Assembly: GCA_002633005.1 (NCBI GenBank)
Contig: NMRA01000265.1
Span: forward strand, 506,942 to 563,797
DNA: 56,856 nucleotides
Direction of reading: 5' to 3'
From: Phoronis australis
Lineage: Eukaryota > Phoronida > Phoronidae
The notes under the pieces were generated by a model. The model searched no databases and was not told the DNA's origin. It saw nothing but the letters and a program-made list of their open reading frames with translations. A program made the position numbers and the translations under genes. Numbering within the stretch: position 1 is the first letter of the stretch; each line of letters begins with the position of its first letter. Positions 24,961 through 37,700 of this stretch are shown here, one piece after another.

Positions 24961-26198
24961 CTTGCTTTCCTTTACGTCCTCACAATGCAAAATTAAGTCA
25001 TCTTCGTCACCAAAGCTGCTGTGTTGTGAGTCAAAGACAAGAGGTACATGTGATAGAAAACAAGTAAAAGACCGGGACCAGCACAAGTGACACCTACATG
25101 TATGGGGTATACGTGAAATAGCAGCCACAGGTCACGTGATCCCATAGGCTAGGGCGAAAATCTTATTAGCACTATGAAAGATGGCGGGGAGCACTGGAAG
25201 CCGCAAACTTAACTAAAGCATTACATATACTTCCAGAATTCCCCCAGTAGCGTAATTGAATCATCCTTTGCGACAGTGGGCCTGTAGAAGGCTTCAAAGG
25301 AAAGTCATCGACATTTTGTCGCAGTTTGTCACAAAATTTAAACATGTCATTTGTCCGGCAGCAACTATCAGTAACCTTCCTGAGCAGACTGAAAAAATGG
25401 CGGTCAAAGGGTTAAAAATTCTAGCTTCGAATTTTACTTTCGAATTTTCAGTCACAGCATAAAAAGTTTATCGACGGTAGCCACCAAAACATTCGTATGC
25501 TCTGGATCGCGTTAAAGAAACTACATAAAATTCTCAGTGTTCGAGTCGTTTTTTGAACACAATTGATCAGCATGTTCAGCACGACGAGATACATGTTTAG
25601 CCAACCCTCATTTTTCACCCCTAAAGCCAGTGTTTGCGTGTATAGACCGCCCAGTGTTCTGTCAGTCAACAACGGCAGGATCATCTTTATATTTTGATTA
25701 GGTGCTCGTTGTTATATTATAATTTTAAGGAGACATTCGCTTTGCAAATGGACACTACGTTCAGCACATGGGCTAATAAAAACTTACTTGCTCTCGTTAA
25801 TGTTGTATCTCATGACTCTTGAAAACATGCCGTGTCGAGACGACCAAGCCTAAAGACTTAACGCAATATTCCAAATATCCAGCACAGGCTGGAACCAAAG
25901 TTGAAAACAAAACGGCCACAGTGGATTGTCGATCCGTTAACTCGCCCGTCGCTGAACTGATGTTGCCCGTGCTTGACTTAAAGGAATCTAAAGGTATCTT
26001 GGCTATATTGACAAAATGCCGTAACAAATACCCCGCACATAAGCAGTAATGGCTGGATTATAAGGTGGAGCATCAGATCGGCCTAGAGGCCATTAAAATG
26101 GCAAATCCCAGCGATGTGTTTTTGGTCGTGTCAGCAGGGAGAGTTTACCCTGAAACCGAGCTCTCGCAAGCTCCGCCCCCTTGCGACAAACAAACAGG
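24961..26198. other. No firm gene
   Basis: The stretch upstream of the Gag start should hold its leader or LTR, but no LTR pair was found. At 25819-26049 (+) a frame reads VETTKPKDLTQYSKYPAQAG to CRNKYPAHKQ and looks protein-like, yet the opposite strand is open too. An ATGGCGG start at about 25181 (+) closes after 11 codons. Confidence 0.3.
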
Positions 26199-26455
26199 AT
26201 GTCGGAGGCAAATACAGTGAGTCAATAATCGACGTTTTTTGTGGAATCGCTTAGTGTTTTTGGGCTATCCCAAAACAGTTCGACAAAGACAGCAGGCGAA
26301 GATTTTCAGCGGAGCATCGAACGTTCATGACGAAACGATATGTAAAGGCGACGACGAAAAAATAAGTGTTCGAAGAAAAGTATTTCGGAGCCCGCGAAAA
26401 TCCGAATAACCTCACTCAATTCACCTTCTCTCAACAAAGGGCAAGGGCACTGATA
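26199..26455 (+). pseudogene. Decayed copy of the sequence at 52285-52542
   Basis: The start region acaggATGTCGGAGGCAAAT matches acaagATGTCTGAGGCAAAT on the other strand at 52542. Similarity continues for about 250 bp, through TTCGACAAAGACA and AAAAGTATTTCGGAGCC. This copy stops after nine codons and has further stops. A GC-box-like ctccgccccc lies just upstream. Confidence 0.6.
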
Positions 26456-27365
26456 TGATATGGTCATCAAACTTCGATGTAAAACCCTTAAAAATACACC
26501 GAGTTCTTATAAAAACGTGTTGTTTTATTTCGCTGTTACGGGTTTACTGGTATTTGGACACACCGTAGCCTGCAAAGTTCGGCAGGCCAATTTACCAAGG
26601 TCCGTGAAATACAGACGAGAGAACCTAAATCTGTGTTGTTTATACTTTTGATTTTTTGAGTTCTAAACTCACAAAACGTTTGTTATCCCGGCCAGTGTCT
26701 CGGAACCCGAACGGCGTCGCGGACGCCGGGACTGGCATGAACATAAACCAGCTTGAGTTGAAAACTAAACCTCTAGTCACGAAAAGACTATAATAGTGAG
26801 CCAAAGAGATAATGTGCATATTATTTATGCGAATTAGCCACGAAACTGAAAATCTACTTAGTTGACGGGGGCCGCGAAGTCGGATTTCCCTTCCACAGAC
26901 CTTCAGGGCAAAGACTGTACAGTAACAATAATTTGAATAATGTATTTGTATTTCTAAATAAAGATTTCCCTAACATGTGACAATAGCACATAAAATCGAA
27001 TACTTGTTTTACAACAGCTTTCTGTCATGAATTAGCATGCGCTCAAACGGCCTCGGTGCCCAGTCAATTACATTTGTTGCTGGCATCAAAAGCCGGTAAC
27101 GCAGTGGTATATTCATTGCTGGCTTCTCAAAACATTTGCACTCACGAGCACTCCAAGGCATCACAAATTGTATCTAATGAGACAGACTTTGTTCCAGTTT
27201 CATATAAGCATTGGTTAGAATCATTTTAGGATGACGATAATTCATTTTGAAACAGAACGCAGAATTATAATAAACGTGTACAAGGCGCCAATCACGACTT
27301 AGTTAGGAGCTCATCCGAGGAAGACTTCACGGGTCGGATCGTAAGTTTGAACCGGAATACACTGA
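26456..27365. other. No gene recognised
   Basis: GC is locally higher around 26690-26740. The frame at 26460-26651 (+) has no recognised domain. Nothing else stands out. Confidence 0.3.
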
Positions 27366-27626
27366 TCAAGAAATAGTAGAAAGGCGCCGTGAGCATGCAT
27401 AGGCAAAGGAACGTACGGATAGTTCTTTGGTAAGCCGGAATTCGTCAGAGAAATCAATGTCGACGAAATGTTTCACGGCCTCGTATCTTTCATTCTTCAC
27501 TACAGCGAGCCACGTCCTAAGCATTTCGGGCTCTCGAGGAAGTCGAAAAAACGATGTACCCGCGTTCTTCGCAGCTTCATAGTTCGACAAGCGGGAACCG
27601 ATGCACCGCAACATAGCGGCATTCAC
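27366..27626 (-). pseudogene. THAP-type zinc finger fragment, degenerate
   Basis: The frame reads NYEAAKNAGTSFFRLPREPE, then RTWLAVVKNER and KHFVDIDFSDEF, which is the spacing of a THAP finger (F-F-x-L/F-P, W-x2-x-V, HF-x3-DF). The N-terminal pair has only one Cys (RCIGSRLSN), and the Cys before HF is also missing (EAVKHF). So the zinc site is broken. THAP fingers occur in host regulators and in P-like transposons. This may be a relic of either. Confidence 0.5.
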
Positions 27627-28555
27627 TCTGCATACGAACCACTGACGTCGCTGCGTCGCTTCTCACTTTCCTCACACGTTAACGCGACACCTCTCGGCAA
27701 GGTGAGGTCTACCCTATAAAAGGCGATATGGATATAGACCGATCAAGACGGTAAAAAAGACTAATTAAATCGGGTGGCATTCTCCTTTAAAAGGTGATTC
27801 TCTCGGTGACGTAGACAAAAGTAAGCCAGTACGCCTAACAGTTGGTTACATGTGACAATTTATGGAACTAGTGGTCTCAAAGATGCTCTTAATATACTGT
27901 AGGATCCAAATTTAAGAGTGTTACCGTTCACAATAGGCCTTAGTGGAACGTTTATACACACTAATACGAGTACGGCGCGCGAAAGGAAACCCAATTGTAT
28001 GTAACTCGCTTGATAATTGCTTCCGTCCTACCTCACTTCTGCGACCACGCAGCGATTACAAGTTACCCTAGAACAACTTACCTCACCTCGATAATGGGGA
28101 GTACATGTAAGTTGTCACGTCGAGTGAATAAGTTTCTCTAGTGTCCAGACAGCACTCACACCTAGTGACAACTCCTTCCAGGAGTAACTTCTTGTAGGGC
28201 AAGTCTGTGTGGACGGTGCTTGTTTGAAATGCTTGCCCTTAATACCAAAGACCAAAACCCCTTTGTATTCATGAAACGTTTTTCTGCATTTTCGTCTTTG
28301 GTATTAACTTAGCCACAGTTTCGGGCTTAACTCAGACAATTTGTAGGTCTTATGCTCTTGGGCTTACTTTCATCTCCTTCGTAGAGCCTATCTCTAAGCA
28401 GTCCTGCCCACAGAGGGAATGATTTCTTACAAATGCGGTTTGTGGAGGCATAAGTATAATCCACCGTATGATAGTGACCATAGTGCTCCAAATTAACACA
28501 AATTAGCTCAAAGTGAGATGATAATGTATATTGCGCCAGTTTTTGATGTTTTAAC
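27627..28555. other. 3' flank of the FN2/LolA-like gene
   Basis: Contains a 14-bp inverted repeat (28239-28307) that may sit in the 3' UTR. On the minus strand at about 28200-28080 a frame RCECCLDTRETYSLDVTT precedes GAGGTGAG|gtaagt and could be an alternative exon. No canonical AATAAA was seen close to the stop codon. Confidence 0.35.
28239..28307. repeat. 14-bp perfect inverted repeat in the 3' flank
   Basis: TTAATACCAAAGAC (28239-28252) pairs with 28294-28307 around a 41-base loop. It lies about 250-320 bases past the stop codon of the minus-strand gene. Confidence 0.85.
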
Positions 28556-28713
28556 CTAACTATAGGTGTGGTTAGTTATTTCATTCATTGTTAGCACGGA
28601 TTTATCCAAATCATATTTTCTCTTCATCGACGTTGCATAGATGACGTACGTTACAAGTGCTCCAAGAATAATGCCAGCGAAGCCTGAACCAGCTCCAATT
28701 CCTGCAATAGCAC
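28556..28713 (-). CDS. Last coding exon: transmembrane helix and cytoplasmic tail
   Basis: After the acceptor ataattttacag this exon reads [20 protein letters not shown] and [13 protein letters not shown], then a short tail ending NEITNHTYS and TAG. The Gly/Ala-rich hydrophobic run followed by KRK is a stop-transfer signal, giving a type I topology. The tail has no recognised signalling motif. Confidence 0.87.
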
Positions 28714-31700
28714 CTGTAAAATTATAAACACATCAGCTCGTTTCTCACTCATCTAGTAAGCCTCTTTGGCTACATGAGTGTCACCGCCTAAGGCATTTTA
28801 AATCTTTTAACAGGACGTATCTAAAATTTAGTTATAAACACTTTATTAAAACTCCGGAAGCATGACACTACCTGAATCTAATGAACTTAAAACCAAAGTC
28901 CATCGGTGTCGTACCTGTACTTAGGCCCGAAGGAGCAGGTCCTGTTTGAGAGTTCCCTTCTGCATCGTTTGTCGGACACACAACAATAGTTTGTCTTGAT
29001 GGTGGTGGTGGTGCATTTGTCGACATTGTTGGAACCATCATTGTGGACACTTTGTTTGGTTTTGTCGTAGGTGTTGGTCTAATTGTCGGAGGAACCAGTG
29101 GCTGAGTTGGGGGTGCTGGAAAAATGATAAACGCTGATGTGGCTCGTACCAGTGACATATTATACAAGCAAGCCTCAGGGTTTATCTTTTAACTAGAAAT
29201 CGAACTAGAAATTTATTTTCAACAGTTTACATTCTCCTTTACTACAAACAAAAGATAACATAGTTAAGGTTATTCTGCTCTGGAGTATAATATGGTTTAC
29301 CTGTATGACTGAGTAATACTATTTTCACTTGGCGACCCTAGCATTATGGTTTTGAGTTCGAGTCAGAATTCAAATTCTCGAGACTGTACGCGAAAGCTCG
29401 CTTTTATAACTCACAGCCAGCGACCATCAAGTGTGAGTTCGGACTGTATACCTTGTCACTTTGATAAACCACAAAATACTCGAGGACACAACAGTTAATA
29501 ATTACGAATTGATAATTTGTGTTGAATGAAAACCGAAGTTTTCAACAATATTTTCGAATTCAATTAGAAATAAAACGATTTTAATTTGGATATGTGGTCT
29601 CAACCCAGGGTTTAAACCTGGACCGAGGCTAAATATCCAAATTTTACCTCCAAATTTCAGTCGCCCGTGGAATACTATTGGCCCAATTCACTTAATAGGC
29701 GTAGTGTTACATGATGTTCCAAAGATGACCTTTCACTTCCCTTCCACCCGCCATGAACTAGGATTAGGACCATATACCGTGAAAAGAGCACAGATATGCA
29801 GCCACGACGTGAATCGTGTCGTGTCAAAAACCGGAGCAGTTTGAAGCTTTAGCTTGGTCTCGTCATAGGCAGGACAGTTGGTCACTATAATGGAACGATG
29901 TGGTTTTTGTTCGAATGGAACCATTTTGGCATTAACCCGACGATTAAAACTTTGGGCGCTTGATCAAGGCCCATGGTAGTAAGAATAATTCTCGTTGCTA
30001 ATTCTACAAACTTGTACCTGCAGAAGGCTTGAAACGTTCTTCGATAATCGTGCCATTTGCGTAACGTATACGCTCCTTCAATGAGAACGGTACTGCCTTC
30101 AAGTACTTTGTCTGAAATTAGGAAACTGAGTTGATATACATGTAATACAGGGTGAAGTGCCTTAGCATACAGTTGCATAATATTTGGGTTAAACTATCTG
30201 ATAAACTGTTGTTTAGCTTGTTCACGGAAATTGCATTCCATATCTAATTTGAGTAATAGATTTCAGCACTGAATCAAAGTCACTGCTTTGGCAGCATTGT
30301 CCCAACTGGAGTTTGATGACTACGATTTAAACATTTTGTGGTCGATTATTGGAGACAAATAAAACAACAAGAACAATATACATTTTAAGTTGTATTGGAA
30401 ATTTCAGGGTCATGGCTCTGCAGATAATTATTTCATAGAAGGAACCATGTGTTCCTTAATTACAAGAGAAAACACACACATTTCCGATACCCAAAGTGTA
30501 ATTGAGTATCGGATACTAAGTTACACAGGTTAGCATAGTACCAAATAGGTACATAATACCAAATGGGTATTGGCCGATCATTTGCATAAAATGACATGTT
30601 AACTAATGTGTATGAGCATTCGCAATCACAAGTCAAATTATTAGTGCAAGGCCACGTTGTGTAACATTTGTAATCGTTTCTCTGGCGTCTACTGACTACA
30701 ATCTGACTTTCAACTTACGTCATCTTCAAAGTTGATGGTCATCATGACCGAAAACTTTCCATTGTTTATATCTTGCTCGAGAGCACGTGCTGCTTCCTCC
30801 AGTGGCACTTGAGCCAGAGGAGTCTTGACGCCTCCAACGACATTCTTTATTGGGCCCAGAATAGTGAATCGGAGGTAGACCGACTTTGGATCGTAATCAA
30901 ACTGAAAAGCCATTTTTTGAACTTTTTGCATTGGTGGATTTGAATATTTTCTTATTAATAATAATTAATCCAGGGTAATATACATTACATGTAAACCAAT
31001 AGATATCTCTGTGCACACAAATGAAAGTAAATCTCTCCGTTGTCGGAAAGGAAATTAATTCATGAGCGTAGATTTAGAGATTGACCGAACATGAGAAAGG
31101 TTGGATATACGATACGTATTTCAGATAAGGGTACCTCGATGTTGGACACTCGAATCTGACTGACTTTCGTTGACTCTTTGATGGCCGCCAAGACAAACTG
31201 CTTAAAGTATACGAGGTTCCTGTCGACATTCCCAACGTACGTACCTGTGCAACAACAGGTGGGTAAATGAACAGAAACGAAAATTACTATTTAATTAAAA
31301 CAGATTTACAAACATAATTTTCCAAAAGAAGATTCCTTAGTCTCATAACCGCATTGCTTGGGGCAATCACGGCCACGTTCAATTGTGACACCCATCCGCT
31401 CAATATGGTCATGCTTGTAGTACTTGTCATTTGAAAGTAAAAAAGCTGGACACTTGGGTTTAGACCATACATCAAAGTGCAAATGGCTCCCGCAACAACC
31501 ATACACAGCCCTAACGTCGTGTTTTATTTTCAGCCGTCCTTGCAAATGGACTAAGAATAAGGATACATTTCACGGCAGAGTTAAAAAGCATAAGCTTACG
31601 CGTTGTTTCGTGGCTTGTGCCACAAAGTCATTCATAGGCAGTGACGGGACGAGGAGCAGAGATTCAAAATGTGGGACAGTCCAGTGAATGGAGAATAGTT

Positions 31701-34700
31701 GGAAAGTATGTATTATTGGCATGTTGTTATGAAACTAATACATATACAAAGGAATGTGTTATGCTTCATTGTCTGACTTTGTTACGGAAATTAATTCTTA
31801 CTCCTAAATAGGACCTAATAACATTTTCATTTGGACTTGGGTATTTTTACGGTTCCTCAGTCATAGCCAATTTGACAAAATTTTGCAACACACGTACAGC
31901 ACCCTCATTATATTTCAACACTCGCGTATTCATCGCATTCCAACTCGTACGTTAAGCTGATTCATAGAAATTAAGTCTGATAGGTTACTGACTTCTTCAT
32001 GAGTTCAACGCACCTATATTTTCATGAGCTTTCGTAGTTGTTATTTCGTTAAACTAACCGTTTAATATCAACGAGAAGTGTCGTTTTTCACTGCCTCGGA
32101 AACACTCGCTGACGTCGAAAATCCCCATATTGGGCTCTTGTTCCACGAAATTGAAGAACGACTGAACCTGTGACGTAGATAGCTGGAAAACACATGGCTA
32201 GGCTCAAATTCTCTTAGTCTCGTAAAAGGTAATGCCAAGGCAATTTTTATGCATTATGTCACCGCAAAGCAAATATGCCGCAGTGCCTGGAGCACACGGA
32301 TTTCAATACGTAAGCATAGTGCTATCCAATCAAATATTGTACTTTAAGAATGCCACATACATGCACGAGTTACTGAAAACTAAGACAGAAATCGTGGTGC
32401 TACAGAAATTCCTAGGTTAATGTAGTCTGCCTGATTTGCTACAGAAAGGCAGGCCTACGTACACTGTGTAGGCTCAGACAAAAACAGATATTGCAGATCT
32501 CGTAGGATTTATAAGTTTGGAGAAACCCTCGATAATAGAGATCATTTATCTATAAATATTTCTGGAAAGATTTTCATTAACAAGCAAAAACCGCGAGACT
32601 CGTAATGTCTGTTTACGTCAGAGTCTTTCTGTAAGTTTTCTCCACAACGTAGGGATAACGGAACGTTTTTGATTACAGTGATCTAGAATCTCTGAAACTA
32701 GACGGTAAATGCTTACGTCCGGAATACTGTAAGACAACTTAACCGGTACTTGATGTTCAATCTTCCCTGGTGCCTGGGTACTGAACAAATTCTGGAAAAA
32801 AATTGACATCGAATTTCAAGAGATCTTGTATGACCTAAATGGCACTAACAGTTTACTTATCAGGAAACATTTAAAGCTCTGGACGTATTGGTGAATAAGT
32901 TTACCATCATGCCTTATAAATGATCGTAGCGGAGTAAAGCTTGTTGAAGACGATAGTACTTTGCCAATTGTTGAGCCACTTCGTTTGAAAAATATTTGTT
33001 AATTGAAACGATAATTACGTCTAAGAAGTGCCATTCATAAACTGCCACCTTCTGTTGCTCGTATTCGTTAGGGTAAGGATGCGTCGTAATGAATACATTT
33101 GTTAAAAGCCCTCGAACGGTTCTCTGAAACAGAAAGCACAGAATCTTCACCGTGACCCTCCACACACCATTATTATTGTTATCACATATAGAAAATATTT
33201 AAAGGAAGGTGTGGACACTGGGTCCGCCCCACGACTAAAAACGTCGACAGCCTGCCATTTTGGGGCTTACGCCGAGATTTTCCTTCAAAAAATGTGGTCT
33301 CCGGACTTCACGACACGTTATGCCAGTTAGCGTATCATTGTACAATTATCACTGCTATTTCTCTTAGCCCGAACGCTACACCTAGAATTGGAATGTAGGC
33401 TTGACATCGCTTTTACTAACCAAAAGACCTTTGTCACAGGAATTACGCTACATCTGTAAGTAAGCACAGACTCACATCTCCTTTATAGTACACTGGGTAT
33501 TTATCCAAGTTGAAGAACTCATCAGGAGATCGCATCCGGGAGACATTTGGCGACAGCTGGAAGCCGGCCATTTCATTCACCGGTAGAGTGGTTACCGTGC
33601 AGTTCCCGATAACAGTGTCGATGATGTAGGAGATTCCTTAAAATTGAATTCACGTAATTATGGCATTGCTGACACAATTGATAACTTTATACGTTTGACA
33701 TCAAGGCTTTGTTTAGACAAGTACATATACTTATCAACATCATAGTCTCGTTGCAAGTATATTTGGGCCAGAATATAGGTATACCACAGCTAAAGTGAAC
33801 CAAATTAATCAAAAACGCTGTGCACGTAAAACCTTCTAAATACTAGCAAAAGTGAAAAGACATTAACTTCCATTGTCTCAAAATATGTCACATAATTCCA
33901 TTAAGCGAGTGTATCTTAGTACGATTTCTGCAGCATCCCACCTGTGTTGTAGTCGTCAACACATTTGATTTTGTTAGGTGGGTCGTCTGTAGGCGTACCC
34001 CATTGAGGAAACGGCGTAAAGTCGTAGCGGAAAAACTTGTTATCATTGTCATACCATTCCTAAAAGAGAAGAAGTTAACTTTACCACTGCATAATTTCAG
34101 AAAATATATACTTTTACTGACTCAGAGCTAATATTCAAAATTCTGTAGATACTTGGCTAATTACTTTGGCTTGTCAATAAGGCCCTACAGTCTGTTGGGT
34201 ATTCTAGTTACGTCTTTTTGATGTCCTCTGAACGCCACCGTGGTATCCAATACAGTTTGTTGCATGTGTCAAATTGTTTTAATTACTCCATTCGAACAGT
34301 AGGTTTGATGAGTATTGGACGCACGAAACATGTACTTCTGAGACAGAAGTCGGCTTTAAAAGACATTTTATTGGTCATTCAGTATATTTCCTGACACATT
34401 AGAATTGCCATTAGTTGTCTAAGAAAGAGAAAGAAAAATCGGGTGATACATGAAGTGTGGAATCAGCTATGCATTCACAGTAGATAAGCTTTAGAAAGAA
34501 CAGGTTGGACTCTTCGTGATTTCATTGTCTGTTTGGTTCATAAGAACCCTCGTTATTTCACTCGTACCAATTTCTACTGGAGGATGAAGGCATTACCGAA
34601 ACGGTTTCCCTGTATATGGTAAAAGCTGTCTATGAGTTATATCTCTTTGAATTTAAAAAATCTGAGTATATTTTCCTAGGAAAACTAAATTTCCTGGGAA

Positions 34701-37700
34701 ATTCCATAACCTACGCATGACAAAGAGCCAGTATTCAAGTGAGCGTAAAAAATTAATGGAAAATGGGAAATCTCAAAAAAATGTAGCCGTGCCCCAATGT
34801 AAAAATCCATTACTACATTTAGGAGCCTAAAAACTTCGTTAATACTAATACCCGAAAAGCTTGTATTCAATCAAAATATGTACATGTACGTGTATCTTTG
34901 CTGTTAAGCGAGTAATTTTGTATATTAGACGCGTCGCAACAAACATGGGTGTGAGCCCAGTACTCGCGGGCTCTCGAGACAAATGACTTGTAGGTTCATG
35001 CCTTAAGAAGAACACACATAGCCTTGATTAGAGGGTGAGAGCTGCCTTGGTGTGACATGGCCATAAAGCTGTGAAAGAGTTGTTTTAATACGTTTTAGTA
35101 ACAAGGGCCACTGTTTTCAAGTGAAGCGTTGTTTATTTTTAAGGCGTTTGGGTTAATCTGGCACCTGAAAGCAATTTGAAAAGTTCTGGGCGATTTTCAT
35201 GAAATTAGACGTGTGACGCTGGGAATAAATTGCAGAAAACAAACATAGTAATACGTTTGAAAGCCTCTCCTGTTAACAATTGTCATTTACGTTTGACGTG
35301 ATTGCTGACACCAGTAAAGAAATTGTTATCTACACGATCTGCATTTGAAAATCTACGATTCTCGGTAATTAAGCGCATTTGCCAGAATGGAAATAGGCAA
35401 CACGTCTTTCTCAGAAAGTTTGAAAGTTACGGAAATTGCCCACTACATCACAAGAGAGGTTTTTCCTTTTTATAGAAATGGACTAAATGTTTCAAAGTAC
35501 CATCTACAGCGATTGAAATGCAATACCTTCCACTGAAGTCGCAATATCCAACTACAGTGTAGTCTTAGTCACCTACATTGTTCATTATTCTTTTCGTCGT
35601 TGATGGCTTTGTCTCTGTCGACGTGTCATCATATTCTCATTCATCGTGACCAACTCCAATTTTATAGTCATTAATGTCATTGACGCCTCCCTAAGCACAA
35701 ACCCACATACTCACATCTGATTGCGTAACCAAGTTCAACTCGTTGTATAATACTTCTGATGAGAAACTGAACTGTGAAGGGAACGTGGGGGGTTGTCTTT
35801 TGGTCTTGCGTCGGCCTTGGCATAACGTATACGGCGGAGACTGCAATAAGCATAGATAGAGTCTTTTTTATCTCCAATCTTTGCTTGTCAAACGCAGTTA
35901 TTGTGTCTAGAATCATTAGCAGTGTTCACCATTAGCTTATCCAACTATTACCGGCCCAGAGATGGACAATAATGTATGGCATCTGATTCGGTTCGGACGT
36001 CTGGTTTCTTTAAACATGCATTACACCGTGTCCTCCTTAATTATTAATGGAGATGAAACCGCTTGGTAGTGTACACGTGGAAATTTAGGGAATTTTTCAA
36101 AAGTTAAACTTACCCTGTTTTATTGTCTGTCACACAACAGGCCCAAAGAATCCCCTGTCAGTGGCAGAGCAATCATTCACAACATGCTACATGTACTTAC
36201 CAAAAACACTTCCTCGTCTCGAATAACATTGGTGAAGTGACTGTATTGATACGAGTGGTGCGTCACGCCGAGGTTGTCTTTACCGGAAATCCTGATTTCG
36301 TATGGAACTTGTGTTAAACCACTAGATGATGTCCAGTTGTCTTTGTCTAAAATATAAACACGTTGCCAACAGGAAGTTTAAGAAAATTTTCACTTGCTCA
36401 TGTTCAAGAAAACCAACCAGGATAATGTTCAATAGACACCCGCCCAATCACCTGGCGAGTTCATATAGTTTGTAAAGCGGGCCTTTACGACGAAGAGTAG
36501 AATGTTTGCAAGAGCTTCTAACACATAAAAAGAGATGCATTGTACACACGCCGCAAATGTTCTAAGATCAGGAATGATTGACAATTCAAACAGGAAAACG
36601 CACATCCACAATACCCGTAGGTGCAGGAGCATCAATTTACTGTATAATGGGTAGGGGAGAAGTGCTCGCGTGATACCCAATTGAGAAAACTATGAACCAA
36701 CGTCTCCAATAACAACCTTCACTATACCTGTGAAGAAATAGTTGATAAGCAGAGTGGCGTTGTTACGCGCCTTGCTGTAGACACACGCGTCCCATTGCTC
36801 GACATAAACGCCATCTAACTCAGTCTTTCCCATGTAAACCGTCGGGAAGTTAAGACCAAACTTCAGAGCGGCAACTCCGCTGATCATGGTATCTAGATAG
36901 AAGTGGGTGCTGTTAATATCACTGAAAAGACACGTGACACGCCCAACACATTTATGGCAGTGTCTTAGGCAAATCCAGCAAACTGTGCTCTAGTTGAAAG
37001 GTCGCACATAACCACATTAGGGCATGTTTTGGAACTTTGCAAAATGAGTGGACGTTTCATCGAATTTTTTAACTATTGCGCGTTTACGAACTACAAACAA
37101 ACGATTAAGATAGGCTTATAATTAACACCCCTCTCCTCAATACGGAAAAAGAGCTACTGTTACTACAGCCGTGGGTAAAGAAAGTGGCAACGAACCTGAA
37201 AGGGAGTCATTGTTTCTGGTAAACGGTGCCACAAAGGGAAGATTCTTATCGAGGGCACTCACTTCACAGTTGAACAAATCAGGAAACGGAAGGTCGAGAT
37301 CTGAAAATTGGACGAAATATGGCATGCTTTAATGCATTCTCACTAATTCAATAACGCACGGTTGTTGATACTCCAAAGTCTTGCATTAACAAAACCGACT
37401 TTCATTTCTTTGCGAATTAGATATTCTCAGACTTGGTTTGATAACCAATCTCCTGCCTCTGAACGTACTTGCCCAAAATGTCGTTGTAACTTTTATCATT
37501 AAATCTTCAGACATCCGCTGCTGTTATAACTGCGTCATTTTCGGCACTCACTACAGCATCAACAGCGCAATGACAATTGGTAGCATTGCTATTTCCAACA
37601 GCAGTAAGATATCCAATGAAAATCAAAGTATAGAAGTCGTAGTGTGCGACGTACTAGTAGCACAGACAGCAGCAACAGTAAGAACTGCTTCGAGAGTAGC

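Noticed and set aside
35677-35916. A 79-codon minus frame in the 2.1-kb intron as an extra exon
   Set aside because: The flanking exons (36201 and 34059) already join in phase 0, and the frame has no matching splice sites.
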